From Acheta domesticus (Eukaryota > Arthropoda > Insecta > Orthoptera > Gryllidae), in NCBI GenBank assembly GCA_031308135.1, contig JAHLJT010009436.1:137522950-137586949 (forward strand): DNA of 64,000 bases, in the 5' to 3' direction. Each line of letters starts with the position of its first letter. Position 1 is the stretch's first letter. The notes beneath the pieces were generated by a model. The model worked only from the letters and a program-made list of their open reading frames with translations. It searched no databases and had not been told where the DNA came from. Shown here in pieces: positions 12,910 to 24,908 of this stretch. Position numbers and translations under genes: made by a program.

Positions 12910-14308
12910 CATTTTAATGGAGCCATGGATTCATGTGACGCTATTGGAGCTATCCGGTCTGACAGACCGGGTGATTAGATTTTATTTTACAAACATAAAC
13001 ATTAAGCGTTGGCAATTTAAAAGCAGCAGAAACTGTAAAACATCACTAAATAAAAGTTTTCACACCATACTTATTAGGCTTCCTTGGCATATAAACTTTG
13101 AATAAACACCTCCCTCGGAAGGGAATTAGCATTTCATCGACAGAAGCACAGTATTATATACAGAAACACAGTATTGTCTTCGCGAGTTTTCAATGAATTT
13201 GTTGAGTATTTCGGAAATGGGAGCTGATTTGTCATGAGTTTTTCTAATATGACATGTTGCTGACTCATCGAATCGTCAATAAGCTAAAAGAATCAAGTAC
13301 CTCTTTTTTGAATTAGCTTTGACATTGTGACATGGTAGATATTTGACATTTTGACATTGTGGCATGGTAGATAGAACGGGCAGTGGCATCAGAAGAAAAC
13401 ATCACCACTGTCTCATCATCTGATTTTAGAATAGATGATATCAATAGTAATTCTATTACTGCGTTTATCTCCAATAGGTCTTTGTCCCTGTAATAACTTT
13501 TATTGGTGTTAAACCCTAATGACCCTCTAACTGTAGTTAGTTTCACATTAGTGTTGACAATTATTTTGTAGAGCATGCTATCATCAATAAGAATGTTCCA
13601 AACGTCAGTTTCGTCCGGGTGAGTTTCCAGGGCTCTGACTTGACCTCTAAGGCCGGGTAATTCCCCCCTAACAATATTGTAAACTGGAACCCTGATGTTT
13701 TGCCCAGGCTCAGAACTATTCCACGTCAGGCCACGCTCGTTCTTTTTAGGTTTCCCATAATAGTATTCAGGTTCTATATTGTATTGTATCTGACTTCTAT
13801 CAAGTTCCTCATTAAGAAGATCATCACTTTCCACACTAGAGTCCGTCAAATCAGAGTCTTCTTCATTTGAAATCACGAAATTGGGATCTTCGTCGGAATC
13901 ATCGATTTCTGAATTTGAACAACATTCATAGCTAGAGATTTCCCCTAACGTAACTTGAGTTCGTCTCTCAAAGTTCACGTCATCAATATGCAGTACGCGG
14001 CTAGTGGAAAGGAGATCCATTATACTTTAGATTCAAATAACCTGCTATTGGAGTAATTCGGTACGACAGACCTGATGCAGTATATACGCTACTGGAGCTT
14101 TCCGGTATGAGAGACCAGTTGGTTTCTCAGAACAGGCACAATGCTCATAATCTATCAAATGGAACTGATTAAGAAGAATTGGAATGTAGAGGTGAGGTTT
14201 GGGGGAGGGAGCTACGGGGCAGGAGAACCACTGGCGCCAAACAGGTGCACCGATATCAACAAACAAAAATATTGTCAGGTCTCAGACACCGGTAGCTCCA
14301 TTAAAGTG
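12910..14308 (-). mobile_element. Internally deleted piggyBac element with TTAA target sites
   Basis: The 1399-bp element is bounded by TTAA on both sides (12906-12909 and 14309-14312), the target required by the piggyBac family. Its ends are inverted repeats of about 15 bp (CATTTTAATGGAGCC at the left, CACTTTAATGGAGCT at the right when read inward). A perfect palindrome CCGGTCTGACAGACCGG (12954-12970) and related subterminal motifs near 14043-14123 and 14277-14292 lie inside. It carries only the N-terminal part of a transposase on the minus strand. The intact empty target is visible at 15778-15781 in the facing HT copy, which confirms the boundaries. Confidence 0.9.
13313..14020 (-). pseudogene. 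piggyBac transposase, N-terminal fragment
   Basis: The 235-residue frame starts at ATG (14020). Residues 1-85 are acidic and Ser/Asp-rich, as in piggyBac N-termini. From about residue 86 the DDE_Tnp_1_7-type domain begins: a YYYGK motif, a WNSSEP segment, then NIVRGELPGLRG, a W-N-LIDDSMLYKIIVNTN segment and an EINAVIELLLI helix. The frame stops just after the conserved ATMS motif, ahead of the catalytic aspartates, against about 550-600 residues for a full transposase. A short direct repeat (ATGTCAAAATGTC-type) lies at the break and may mark the deletion. It cannot catalyse transposition; the host element would need a transposase in trans. Confidence 0.9.
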
Positions 14309-14577
14309 TTAAGGGAGTATCTACAATGCAGGGAATGCAACAATTGAATTCCGTTCCACTGTCGCGAATTTCTGTGAATTACGAGTCATTGTTGTGACTT
14401 GATATAGCTGTATGGTATCAGGCTTCTTTTTCCAATACAAGTTTACAAAACTTTTGTATTATATTTTTATGCAGTTGTAGAATTCACATAGTTTTGAGAA
14501 CACTGCGATGGCAAAAGTGAGTTGTTCGCTTCTTGGTTGAACTGGACGTTTTCAAATAATAGTTAAGATGTTACTAG

Positions 14578-15280
14578 ATGAGTAGATTCAATGAAGTTTC
14601 GTAAAAAATACCTATAATTGCGTCACTTGGTCGCCTATTAAGAACAGAAAAAAGAAAATAAACACATTTAATTTGGGTTTGTGTCGTTGGAAAACATAAG
14701 ATACTTGATAATAAATAATATGTATTTCATGCAATACAGACTTCTAATTTCGTAATTCATTAATAATACATAAGTCACATTGACTCATCAAAGATTTCAT
14801 TTTTTGTTGTCTCAACCTGCCAGGGAGAATACTTCAAGAAAAAAAAGGTTATTTAAAATTCCTTTAACATTATACAAAAACCACTCGTTATTAGGGCCCG
14901 AAATATTCATAAATCATTATGTCCGCCAAAAACTGCATCACAATACAATGTATGACGTGGCAAATGTTCGAAACATTGTTTCATAAAATGAGGAATCATG
15001 TTCTAAGAGTTTTCCCCCCAGATAACGACGTTTGCTTTTCGACTTACATAATGTCACGTGTAAAGAGTGTAAGATTGCAGACGATAGCAAATAGAATTAA
15101 CGTGTTTCAAAGTATGTCACCTTGCGGGTCTGATAAACGCTCTCACATTATCAAATATTTGGCCCGCACTTCCATGTATCGCGACCAAATGGTAGGTGAA
15201 GTGATTGCTTCTCAACACATAACATTTTCATCCACATTCCTAATTCTCAGAGTATGGAACTAGACCATAAATCTAGTTTT
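14578..15280. other. Spacer between the two facing HT copies
   Basis: This unique AT-rich sequence contains a 114-codon frame (14919-15263) without recognised motifs. It separates the inner ends of the inverted match. Confidence 0.4.
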
Positions 15281-15334
15281 ACTTTCCAGTATACATACGT
15301 ATATACGCAGTAATATAGGTAGTGTAGGGAAAGT
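15281..15334 (-). repeat. Terminal hairpin of HT family, copy 2
   Basis: ACTTTCCA and GGGAAAGT pair around TACGTATATACGC-type sequence, the counterpart of 11289-11342. Confidence 0.55.
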
Positions 15335-17145
15335 TAAGTAATGCTGCGCGAAAAAACGGCGCATTTTCCGCAGAAAAAATTCATTGCCACGCCCTGATAA
15401 CGAAAAAATGAATAAAACTAGTTGCTTAATTAAAGAAAACTAGTGGTGCTACAACAGCACATACTTTCACGTATTGAAAACAGCTACGTAGTATTGAAAT
15501 ATTGCAATTTCTGCGCTACTAACATCTTAGCTGTTATTTGAAAACGTCCAATTCAAACAAGAAGCGAAAAACTCTGTTTCCATCGCAGTGTTCTCAAAAC
15601 TATGTGAATTCTACAACTGCATAAAATATAATACAAAAGTTTTGTAAACTTGTATTGGAAAAAGAAGCCTGATACCATACAGCTATATCAAGTCACAACA
15701 ATGACACGTAATTCACAGAAATTCGCGACAGCGGAATGGAATTCAATTGTTGCATTCCCAGCATTGTCGATACTCCCTTAAAGATCTAACTATTTTTATT
15801 TCAAATATTTCAAAATAAATAATTTCTATAAAGATTAATGTGTAAATACATAACTAAAGGTCGAATGTAAAAAAGAACAAAGAAATAATATACAAAATTG
15901 CAAATTCTAATTTACGACGCATCCAGCTGTCTGAAGCGCAGTAAATTTGCAGCGGGCTATTATGTTTGTCACGAAATTATAGAAAAACTGCTCTATTTTC
16001 AAAACAATTAAGTATGATCTTATTTGAAGATGTATTTTTGATTAATACATTTCATGGAGAAAACCAGCCGCCATCTATCGCCGCCTAAACTACATTTTTT
16101 TTGACATTTTCTCAATTGTTTAGTTTCCTAATGGTAAAGGGAAATATAATTTTAGAATATTAAAGAAGACAAAAGCCTCGTCCTAAATGGCAATTTTCAT
16201 TTAAAAATTTGTAGCCATTTTTAAGAAAATGGCGTTTAAGCGCTTCTAAAAATGCGAAATTTAAAGCTCTTTTCACAGAAGATTTTTGAATTTTCAAAAA
16301 CCTTCACTTGTAATCATTTGAAGCACTTACATTCACAGAACAATATGTTACAAATTGCTGGTAATGTGCGTATTAAAGGTTTGGGAAACCTTTCAAAAAA
16401 ATTACATTTGTGTAATTTTTGAAAAACAAAAAAATACCCCAAAAATGAACTTTACGTTATATTAAAGAGTGAAATTTTCTCTATCCGTTCAGTGAGTTTG
16501 GAGAAAAAATTTGGAGCCATTTATGAGAAAATGGCCTTTGAGCATTTCTGAAAGTGAATTTTCAGCTAGTTTTCACAGAAAATGGTTGAGTTCTCGAGAA
16601 ACTTTACTTGAAATTATTTAAATCACATGTACTCACTAATATAGTAATGTCAACAAATCGCCGCTAATGTAAATATTAAGCAAGCCAAAAAAATTACATT
16701 TTCGCAATTTTTGAAAAAGCAAAAGAATAGAGGAATATGGTGGTTATGTCATCTAATAGAGTACATTTACCACTACCCCTACCAAAAGTTAAAATAAACA
16801 TCTTGAGCCGTTTTTGAGAAAATCTTGTTTTTGTTTTTTTAAATTGCACATATTGCACGCAACATTGCGCGAAAACTACTAAAATTTTCAAAAAAAGTAC
16901 ATGACCTTAAAGAAATAACTCACTAGGAAAAACAAATTTTAATTGAAGAAAAAATCTCTATCTGCAATTTTGTAGTTGGAGGAAGACGCCGAATAAAATT
17001 CAAACTTTCGCAATTTTCGAAAATTCAGTTATTCATGAAAATCGGACCTATGCCACCTTAAGAAGTGTTTTACTCTATTCTCGGAAGAAGTTTGAAGAAA
17101 ATAATCGGCGCCGTATTTGAGAAAATTTCGAATATGTCCGGGCCG
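15281..17145 (-). mobile_element. HT repeat copy 2 (minus orientation), uninterrupted
   Basis: Bases 15516-17145 are the reverse-complement counterpart of 11590-12905 plus 14313-14577 with visible but moderate divergence. The copy ends at a hairpin terminus (15281-15334) and appears to lack its distal 5' part beyond about 17145. At 15778-15781 it carries the uninterrupted TTAA that is occupied by piggyBac in copy 1. A CTAGTGGTGCTACA block near 15444 is also found inverted at 260-275. No coding frame is present. Confidence 0.65.
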
Positions 17146-19600
17146 CAAAAATACGTTTGAGGTGTTATAATTAATTTCTTGTAAACAAAATGGATTCATA
17201 TAATGTCTCATGAAGTTTCTCGCAATCTCAAAATATTTGGAAAATAAATATTTCTCTTCCTTTACAAACAATAAGAGACCTACCAATCGTAAGTACTCGT
17301 ACATGAATGATCTTCGTTGCCTTCTAAATATCAGGCCGATGTTCGATTTCCAGGATCCCCAAGGCAAAATTATTTTTCTTTGAATTTGTTCTAGAATAGA
17401 GTAATATTTGCATATTAATATAGCACGATTCCGATGTTCATTAAAACCTCTCAACTTTCAAAAATTTGTAATCTTCGAAAATTGCAAAATCGAATCTCTT
17501 GTGCTTCTTTTTCTGAAGAGATTTTTTTCAAGAGATAGCGCAAGAAATATTACAAATGCCACATTATAATATTGCGAAACGGTCACTAATAGTTCAAGAA
17601 ATTATGCGTTATTGTAGATAGTTTGGATCTTTTAAAACATTATTTTTTACATCCTAGTAGTGACGTTCTCTCAATAGCCCTAGATCTCTTTATTTCTGTG
17701 GGTTTTCGAATGTTTTTCTTCTGTTCATTTACTTAATGTAAAAATAATGTTTATGCATATTTATATAATTCTGTTCTTGTTATGCAAACAAACAGAAATT
17801 CTTATGTATAAGAGTAACGAACGATAAGAGACGCCATTACGTTAGAACAAGTGAAGTTCGTCAGGGCCAAGTAAACGTTTCTAGTATGTAGCAAAATTTG
17901 CCATTACGCAGGTTCTACAATACAATAAACAATAAACGCATATTTCACACGTGACACAAACAGAGCAAAATGACAATTCGTATTTCAGTTTTCAATGACA
18001 CAAGCCAACACACGTTGGTTAAGTCATTACCTTCCCCAAGGGTAGATATGAAGGGCACATAAATATCTTGGCTTATGAAGGTAATGAAACATTTATGTTC
18101 AGAGAAAAGTTAAGTGCAGGATTCTCAAGTGGAAGAGGAGGTGATGATTTGGAATGGAATATGCAAAAAATCCCCCCGGAGAAGAAACAATACAATCAAC
18201 TCTCCAAAGTTTTGATTGATGGATTGGAAAACTCTTCGTCACTACTATGTTACTAGAATTGCATTCTTAATTCTTATTATAGTTGCATGTTAGAAGGAAT
18301 GTAATTTTAGATTCTTACATAGGAGAAATGATACATGCGAAAACCATTTCCACAAAACAAACATATATTGAATGAACTTTTCACATGTGACTAATACGTC
18401 GAAGAGTTATCTAAATAATGTGAATACAATGTTTCAATGTATTTTATCTTCGATCAAGTATTTTGTGGATCATTTTAGGTAGTTTTAAATGGTAAGCCAG
18501 TTGGTCAATGGTTGCTGTTGATGGCTTTTTATTCCAGCGTTATTCACGTAATGTTACGTTATTAATGTATTCACATTACATTATTCGCGTAACGTAACTT
18601 GGAATCAAAATTCTTCAGATCTAGTAATCGTTTAGAGTCAAAGAGAATGGACCCTTGTACTTTTTTCCTCACACGTAATTTGCTTACCTCCCAGGGGTCT
18701 TGGGGGACCCTTGACTTTCCGGCTTCTTAAACATGAAATATGGTAAGAAGATAGTACTATCTCTTGGAAACGGTATTTTGTAGTACATACTGGCATTTTT
18801 GTATGTATTGATATGTTGAAGGATATTCAGGTTACAGCTCAACATGTTTAGACGAAATGTCATTTATCCACCACGTGAAATATTTGTAAAATGTCCGCGA
18901 GTTCGTTTAGGATTCTCGAACTGAATAATAGAACAAACCACGTTTTGCTTTTATCGAGTTGCTAAATTTTGTGGAGGTTGATTTCAAACGATCTATTTTC
19001 GGGCAAACTCTAAATGAAATATAGAAGAACAAATAATTATTGATAGTCTTGGAGCAGTAACAAGAAAAAACAGAACGTTGCCCGCTATTCATAACTGTTA
19101 ATATTGGTATTTTGGTCGAAATGTAATTCGTCTTGTCACTGCTCCAAGCTCTTCATATGTATATGAGCAAGATGTAGTATACAGTAACAAAGGAAGGTTT
19201 ACTATCAGTTAGAGAAAATTATAATCAAATTATAAAGTAAATAATGACACAAACAATAAATCAGAAGTAAGTATTCTTCTTTCTTGGCTTTTATCCAGCC
19301 GACTACCCTTTTCGTCCTGATGTGACGCACATTTGACCACACACTTACAGGGGCCGGCAAATATTTCACAATAAATAATAATATCTTGTAAAAATATTAA
19401 CCATTTCATTTCATATTTTTCTCGCACCCACGAGTCGGTCTGATTGAAATGAGCACGGAATCTTTATTATATTACTTATTCTGAGACTTCTTTAAATGAA
19501 TAATGACATCTTGCTCATGGTAACGACTGGCAACACCGTCTGTACTTGTAGGTATTATCTGTATTTTATTTTATGCTTGTATTGTTTATGACTAAAGACC
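17146..19600. other. Anonymous AT-rich region
   Basis: No gene is recognised. A 62-codon frame at 18068-18256 has no motif. Near 18540-18600, CGTAATGTTACGTTATTAATG-like motifs recur in inverted form. A short inverted repeat (CTTGGAGCAGT type) pairs about 19047-19063 with 19131-19149. Confidence 0.4.
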
Positions 19601-20790
19601 AGAATTTTCGTGCAGTAAAACTCTCTAAAACTTGCAGTAAAAACATCAAAACGTGCAAAAAGTGCAATAAAACCATTAAAACTTCACAAGAAGTTGTTAT
19701 GTAGCGTGAAAACACCAGTTAATCCACTTATAAATTTTTATGTTATATTTTGAATGTGATATTTAAGGTGAATGAAATATTATGATTACAGTGTTTTTAT
19801 TATAATTAAGTTTGTAAATATTGTTTAAACAAATCATATTTGACATTTTAAATATTATTCGCATACAAAATTCAATTAGCATAAAAATATAGAAAAGTAA
19901 ATACAAGAATTGAAAAAAAAAAGCATACTTTCAGAAATAAAAAATAATTAAGATAGAGAAGAAATTATCTTAGTTGTTTTCTTTATAATTTACAATTATG
20001 TGTATTTCCAATTATTTTCTGAGAAATGAGTAGGTATATATTCTATCAAGAAATAGGTTTCAGACAGGAAAATCTTCATTTTGCATTTACAGTTGCCTTT
20101 GTGTCGAGCCTCACTCGGACGTGCGTGTGCACGCAGCTAAAAGCGGTGAAAACCCGTTTATTCTCTCTTATACCAAGCAGGGCAACGCCTCTTTCGAGAA
20201 ATTTGATGAATTTGAAACGCAGTTCCGCTTGCCACTAAGCTTCGCGCCCGGAAATAAGGTCAAATGTGACTCGCGCATTTGTATTGGTAAGTTGTATTGG
20301 TAAGTTCAGCGAAGACTGACAAAACGGATATATGATCAGATTAGGAAGATAGAACCCGAACATAGCGTTGGCTGAGCAGCCGCAATCGAGGGCCGCGGAG
20401 TTCGTGGTAACACCGCATATCGGTGTTGCAAAAACTCGTAAATTTTCATTAGACAATAGACATCATAAAAGGTAGAGACGCTTAGTTCATAGGACAACAA
20501 AATGCATAATTGATACATTAAACAGTTCGCGGTTTTAACAGACCACCCGAATGCCCTGCTGGCTATGTCACAAAACATTTTTCTTAAATGAAACGTTTAA
20601 AAAATGTTAATTAAACCAAGTTGATAATATAAAAACTATATTTTATGCAATGAAACTATGAATTTTGCTAATTTGTCCAGTCAAATCCCAAAATGTGCAA
20701 TTTTCAGGCAACATTACCCAAAACGTGCAATATCGTGCAGTAACCCCCAAAACTTGCAATTTCGTGCAAAATACAAGTACTAAAATAATG
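19601..20790. repeat. Segment bracketed by AAAACKTGCA motif clusters
   Basis: Clusters of AAAACTTGCA, AAAACGTGCA and GTGCAGTAA motifs occur at 19601-19680 and again at 20693-20785 in the same orientation. They could be subterminal repeats of an unclassified element or two copies of one short repeat. No target duplication was found. A candidate exon lies between them (20093-20286). Confidence 0.3.
20093..20286 (+). CDS. Candidate internal exon of an unrecognised gene
   Basis: This is the most protein-like non-transposon sequence in the window. It follows a good acceptor (TTTGCATTTACAG ending at 20092) and ends at a strong donor (ATTG then GTAAGTT; GT at 20287-20288). In the frame with one leading base, about 64 codons are open, CG-rich relative to the flanks and mixed in composition, including segments HAAKSGENPFILSY, FDEFETQFRLPLSF and APGNKVKCDSRICIG. 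The 13 bases carrying the donor are tandemly duplicated, giving a second donor (exon end 20299) that would change frame. I do not recognise the family. No partner exon is visible, so introns would have to be long. A transposon-derived or decayed exon is the alternative. Confidence 0.4.
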
Positions 20791-21289
20791 CCCGTTTCAT
20801 GATTCAAATTTCTGTCAAGGTCTCATCCAATTTCAAGTTATCAAACAAAAGATGCAATCACACGGGATCCGGTCTTTATTTATGACTAATATTTAGCAAG
20901 AATGACTTCTATCATACAAAGAATAGTGACTTTTATTGAGATATTTTTGATGACGAAACCAGCGATTTTAACTTGTGAAAATGAATTGAGACGGAAGCTG
21001 TTTTCTTCGTTATATTAGATAGGATATCTGCAGATATTCTGTGGATTCTAGCGCAGACTTGGTTATGAACGGAGTGCGATGTTTGATTTGCGCGGAGCGC
21101 AGTTTGATTTGAATACCAGATAACCTACGTTTGATTTGAATACCTAGATACAATATCCGCAATCTTCTCCAGTAATTCAAATCGAAACTCTATGCTAAAT
21201 TGCAAGAGGATTTAATTTGGCTAGGATCGGCCAAGTTCCCTTCCTGGGATCTGTTTTACATGCCGAAAAGCGTCTGATGCATGACGTCG
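20791..21289. other. Anonymous sequence
   Basis: No recognised feature. Confidence 0.4.
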
Positions 21290-21446
21290 CATTTTTGCAT
21301 GAGTGAAAATATGTAATATAGTTCTAAATATGTAACGAAAAAAATCGATATTGTGTTAGGAGGGCGATGATTTGCCAAGATTTCAATTTTGAGAACGGTA
21401 AGTAGAAAGATAAAAAATATGTAATTACATAAAAATCCGGTCTCTA
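21290..21446 (-). mobile_element. Terminal fragment of the hAT-like element found at 41986
   Basis: Read on the minus strand from 21446, it begins TAGAGACCGGATTTTTATG and follows 41986-42130 for about 150 bp, including the TGTAATTACATA and CTTACCGTTCTCAAAAT blocks and a CCTAACACAATATC block. The other end was not found, so this is a truncated copy. Confidence 0.65.
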
Positions 21447-21606
21447 GGTATAATCATGTTTTCTATACCATTCTTATTAATGCAAGTGGCATACGTGTAT
21501 GAATTTTTGTAAAATAATAAATGTGATTGTTATATTGTAAAACTTGTATACATGAATTTTATATATTCATATATAATTTAGTCTTTTAAATTAAAAACAA
21601 TAAATA

Positions 21607-21787
21607 AGGGGTGGCGAAACTTTCCTCCGCCTCGGCAGGCTGTCACCCACGCTACGCCAATGCATAGTATTGCGAGACAAGGGACAAACAACCATAGGCA
21701 GGAGTCGAACCCCCCGTCGAGGTGGCAGGTAGCTGAGTCGGTACCCGCTCATCGCCACCTCGTCCACCCAGGTCGGCAGGTAGGTAT
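21607..21787 (-). mobile_element. tRNA-derived SINE with A and B boxes
   Basis: On the minus strand an A-box-like TGGCGATGAGCGGG (21744-21757) is followed about 33 nt later by a perfect B-box GGTTCGACTCC (21701-21711), the spacing of an internal RNA polymerase III promoter. The segment is CG-rich with AT-rich flanks and has no coding frame. A tRNA gene is less likely: the body continues about 90 bp past the B box with no recognisable acceptor stem. Confidence 0.6.
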
Positions 21788-22089
21788 TAATAAGTAATAA
21801 TTAAAATCGACGTTTTTTCGCAGTTTCAATAAGCTCTATATACTACGACGCGATACGCGATAAAGTAAAACAGACTAAAATGATTCATGTCTGGAAAATA
21901 TTGGCATCGGTAAATATTACTGTTGGCATAGTAATTGATTAGCGTTATTGAACTGTAGGGATAAAAAGATCAATTAACTTCATTTGTCTCTTAATTATCA
22001 TAATGGTTGCAATATGACATTACTAGCAATGAGTAAGAAATTATTATAATACGCTTGATAAAGAAATGAATACAAATAAATAATCTTCC

Positions 22090-22671
22090 TGTGTTCTTCC
22101 TCATCCTATGACGATGACACGGAGTTTACTGTACATATTTATTTACAAGTTTATTACACTATATATACTCCTAAGGAGCACTCCTAAGGAACGCTGCTCT
22201 CCACAGCACTCCGACTCCTGAGACGAGCCGCCTCAGTATTTACCAAGAGAACCCCAGCTCGCTACACTAGCGCCGCCCTTGGTCTCTTGTCCCGTGGCAA
22301 AAAGCCACGCCTCGCAAGACACTGCTCGCGATCACCTCCGCACATCGCTACGGTCAAACTCGACTGCCCAGGAAGCTTATTCCACCCGCCTCCCTTGCGA
22401 GGCATCACGTGACCGACCTCCCACGCACAAAGCGTCATTTCCGCTCGAGATTTGGGCTGGCTGCAGATGGAGCCTGGCGTCCATCTGCGAACGATTTCTA
22501 TCGTCACACATCACTAGTGCGAACGGACAGCCGCCTTCTCAGACACGCCCCCAGCGGAGAGACCCTCGAGAGACCCCGGGGGTCCGTCCGGTCGGGCGCG
22601 GCACGAGAGGACCAACCCCTCCCCCTTGCACGACTTGTGCGGTCGGTCGCGCCCAGTGCTGTGACGCTACA
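22090..22671 (-). mobile_element. Solo LTR (Ty3/gypsy type), 5-bp target duplication
   Basis: The 582-bp CG-rich block is flanked by CTTCC on both sides (22085-22089 and 22672-22676). On the minus strand it starts TGTAGCGTCACAG and ends ACACA, so it has TG...CA ends. Its start matches the first bases of the LTR at 47823 (TGTAGCGTC), its length is close (582 versus 588 bp), and it ends in a similar AT-rich zone with TGTACAGTA/TATACTGTACAT motifs. No internal region is present, as expected after LTR-LTR recombination. Frames through it (22262-22834) are CG-rich artefacts. Confidence 0.7.
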
Positions 22672-22676
22672 CTTCC

Positions 22677-23529
22677 TATATTTTTATTTCCTTTTTATAA
22701 CATTCCAAATCCGTGTTTTAACTTTTAAATTGGTGTACTTTATTTTACAAAACGTCGGTATTTATTATATTCAGACTGATGATGATTGTATATTAAATAA
22801 GCATCAAGTTCTTAATCATTTTACTAGGATATGAAAAAAGTTTGTAGGGGATCCAATGATGATTAACAAGCCGTTATGATCTGATCTCGTTTACAGAAGT
22901 TTTATGATGAGATTAAAGTGCATAAATATTACTACCTTATTTGACGACACGTTTCTTGTTTTCTTTTCTTCACATGAAAATTTAAAAAATAAATACTTTT
23001 AGAGACATTTATAAGTAAAAGGATGTATAATATATGCATGTAGCAGTGTTCTAAACCGATATGAATGCTAAATGAGTGCTTAAACAATGGGAGTCCTGAA
23101 GCACTTTTGATTTTGGAGAAAAATTCCATGTTTGCTGCATGGGACGATTAGACAAATTTATACCCATATCATGAAATATATAGTATCATGCGAAGTAAAA
23201 AACAGTATATGAAACACAATGCGTACAATTTCGCGTAATTACAACGCCCTCCTTGTCTCATAAATAAATAATTAGCAAACTCTCAGACGTTTTACATGTG
23301 ACGAAGGCCTGTACTCACATGAACCCACCAACGTACGGATGAGAAACACAACCATGAGTGGGACTCCCAGTTAAAAGACAACGACCAAGTGAATAATGCA
23401 GTGTTGTATAGTCGACACACACAGAACAGCAAAATACACCGGACAAAAGAGAATACAACAGGGACACCTCGAAAAAGAGAGATAACTGCGTGCGTGGAAA
23501 GAGTCCAAAGAGCTGGAGCAGTGGAGTGT
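22677..23529. other. Anonymous AT-rich sequence
   Basis: No recognised feature. Confidence 0.4.
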
Positions 23530-23710
23530 GCGAAATACAGGTTCCGCGGGTAAAGAAACGGCGCCCTTCGCCCTTGGCGGCCGGCGAGAGGGCCGTCCGC
23601 CGCGCGTCAGCCGCCCTCACGTGCGCCGCGAAGGGCGGCGGAAGGTCGCGCAAGTGCAGTCAGCCTACCTGACGAGGGCGCGGCCTGCTTGCAGCTTCGG
23701 ACGCATCACG
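23530..23710. promoter_or_regulatory. Small CpG island
   Basis: About 180 bp of CpG-dense sequence includes a short inverted repeat (CGCCCTTCGC near 23570 and GCGAAGGGCG near 23627). Overlapping open frames on both strands are compositional. Function is unknown. Confidence 0.3.
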
Positions 23711-24908
23711 CTTTGTTTCGCTTTTCAGAGTGAGGAGCATTTGTGTGAGTGCCCATTGAAATGTAACCACGTTCCGCGTCTTCGGTAAAAGGCAATGACG
23801 TCCTGGACAAGTAGGCCCCGGTTCCTAAAAAGTAGGGGTTAGTGTTGAATACAAACATTGACCGTCGAGGGGGATTCAAACATATTCTAATAATAACAAT
23901 ATTTGATAAAACAATATTTTGAAATTGGCCTCTAACTTAGAATTGAAATTACATTTCAAATGAGCATATTAAAAATTAGTAATCTTTAAATAAAATAATA
24001 TCAAAAATCAAATTGAAACGTCCAATAACTCATATTTCTAACTACGAGGATGCTTTTTTACAGCCGAAGATATCTTCAATGAAAGTTTCTGTGGAGTCCT
24101 GGTCACTTGCAGTTGATACCTTCACACAAGCTTGCAGTGTATTTTGATATTCCAAAAGACCCCATGGTTTTTGGCATGAAAATAATGGTATCAAACGGGC
24201 CATTACGAGATTATACGTATTTGGGACGTTACGGAGCCAAGGAATAGACGTTGTTAATAAATATAGAGATTCCATGTTCCATGTCAAGACGCGATAATAT
24301 GACGTTTCGTCACTGACCGGTGGTTATGAGATGCCATAAATGCGAAGAAGGTTTTGGGAGCCTTGGGTATACAACAAGTGAAATATTCTCACTCTCGTAA
24401 AAGCAGTGAAGCTGTGAACATCAAATGATAAGTGATAAGTGTCAATGTTAGTTTTCATTGTTATCTGGGTTATTTGGTAAAAGATATCGAGACGAATATT
24501 TAATGGTTAATCCTTGTAGATCGACATAGTGTAGAATTAAAGTTCAGAAGTATTATCAATCGTAAATTATAACTGTGATTTTTGTGTTTCGCGTATTAAA
24601 GAAAATTTAGTTCATTTAATTTAAATAGACTTCGTATTTTCCGAAAGGTTTATGTTAGGATAACTCCGTAGCTGAATAGACATATATTAATAAGTTGATT
24701 GAAATAGTCGCGAGCAGAGGTTAATCCGAAACCTAGCGAGGGCCAATCGCAACGCGATATAACATATTAAATTACTTAAAAGAACAAATAATCACCAACA
24801 TTCCGGAAGGGTATTCGGAATTTATACGGACAATAAGCCAAAACCAGGTACAGAAGACATTATCTGGACAGCACCGGACGTGGGAACCATTTCAGAAGAA
24901 AATCAGGT
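23711..24908. other. Anonymous sequence with one unrecognised 81-codon frame
   Basis: A minus-strand frame (24042-24287) has a plausible amino-acid mix but no motif I can name and no clear splice context. The rest is AT-rich and featureless. Confidence 0.3.

Larger units (their letters stand above)
11289..14577 (+). mobile_element. HT repeat copy 1 (plus orientation), interrupted by piggyBac
   Basis: A dispersed, probably non-autonomous DNA element. It begins with an imperfect hairpin (11289-11342: ACTTTCCC paired with GGGAAAGT around ACGTA/TATATAC motifs). A CTGTCCGTCCGCCCGTC block follows, then repeated TTTCTCAAAAACGGCTCC motifs. The part from about 11590 to 12905 plus 14313 to 14577 is an inverted match to 15516-17145. 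Bases 12906-14312 are a piggyBac insertion and its TTAA target, absent from the other copy. No transposase is seen, so the superfamily is unknown. Related fragments lie at 1-290, 38755-39276, 45255-45325 and 55860-56430. Confidence 0.65.

Noticed and set aside
17029..17454. 141-codon minus-strand frame
   Set aside because: Largely inside the HT repeat edge; no motif, and the equivalent bases in the other copy are not open.
21607..21787. Functional tRNA gene
   Set aside because: A and B boxes are present, but there is no matching acceptor stem or anticodon arm, and a long unrelated body follows.
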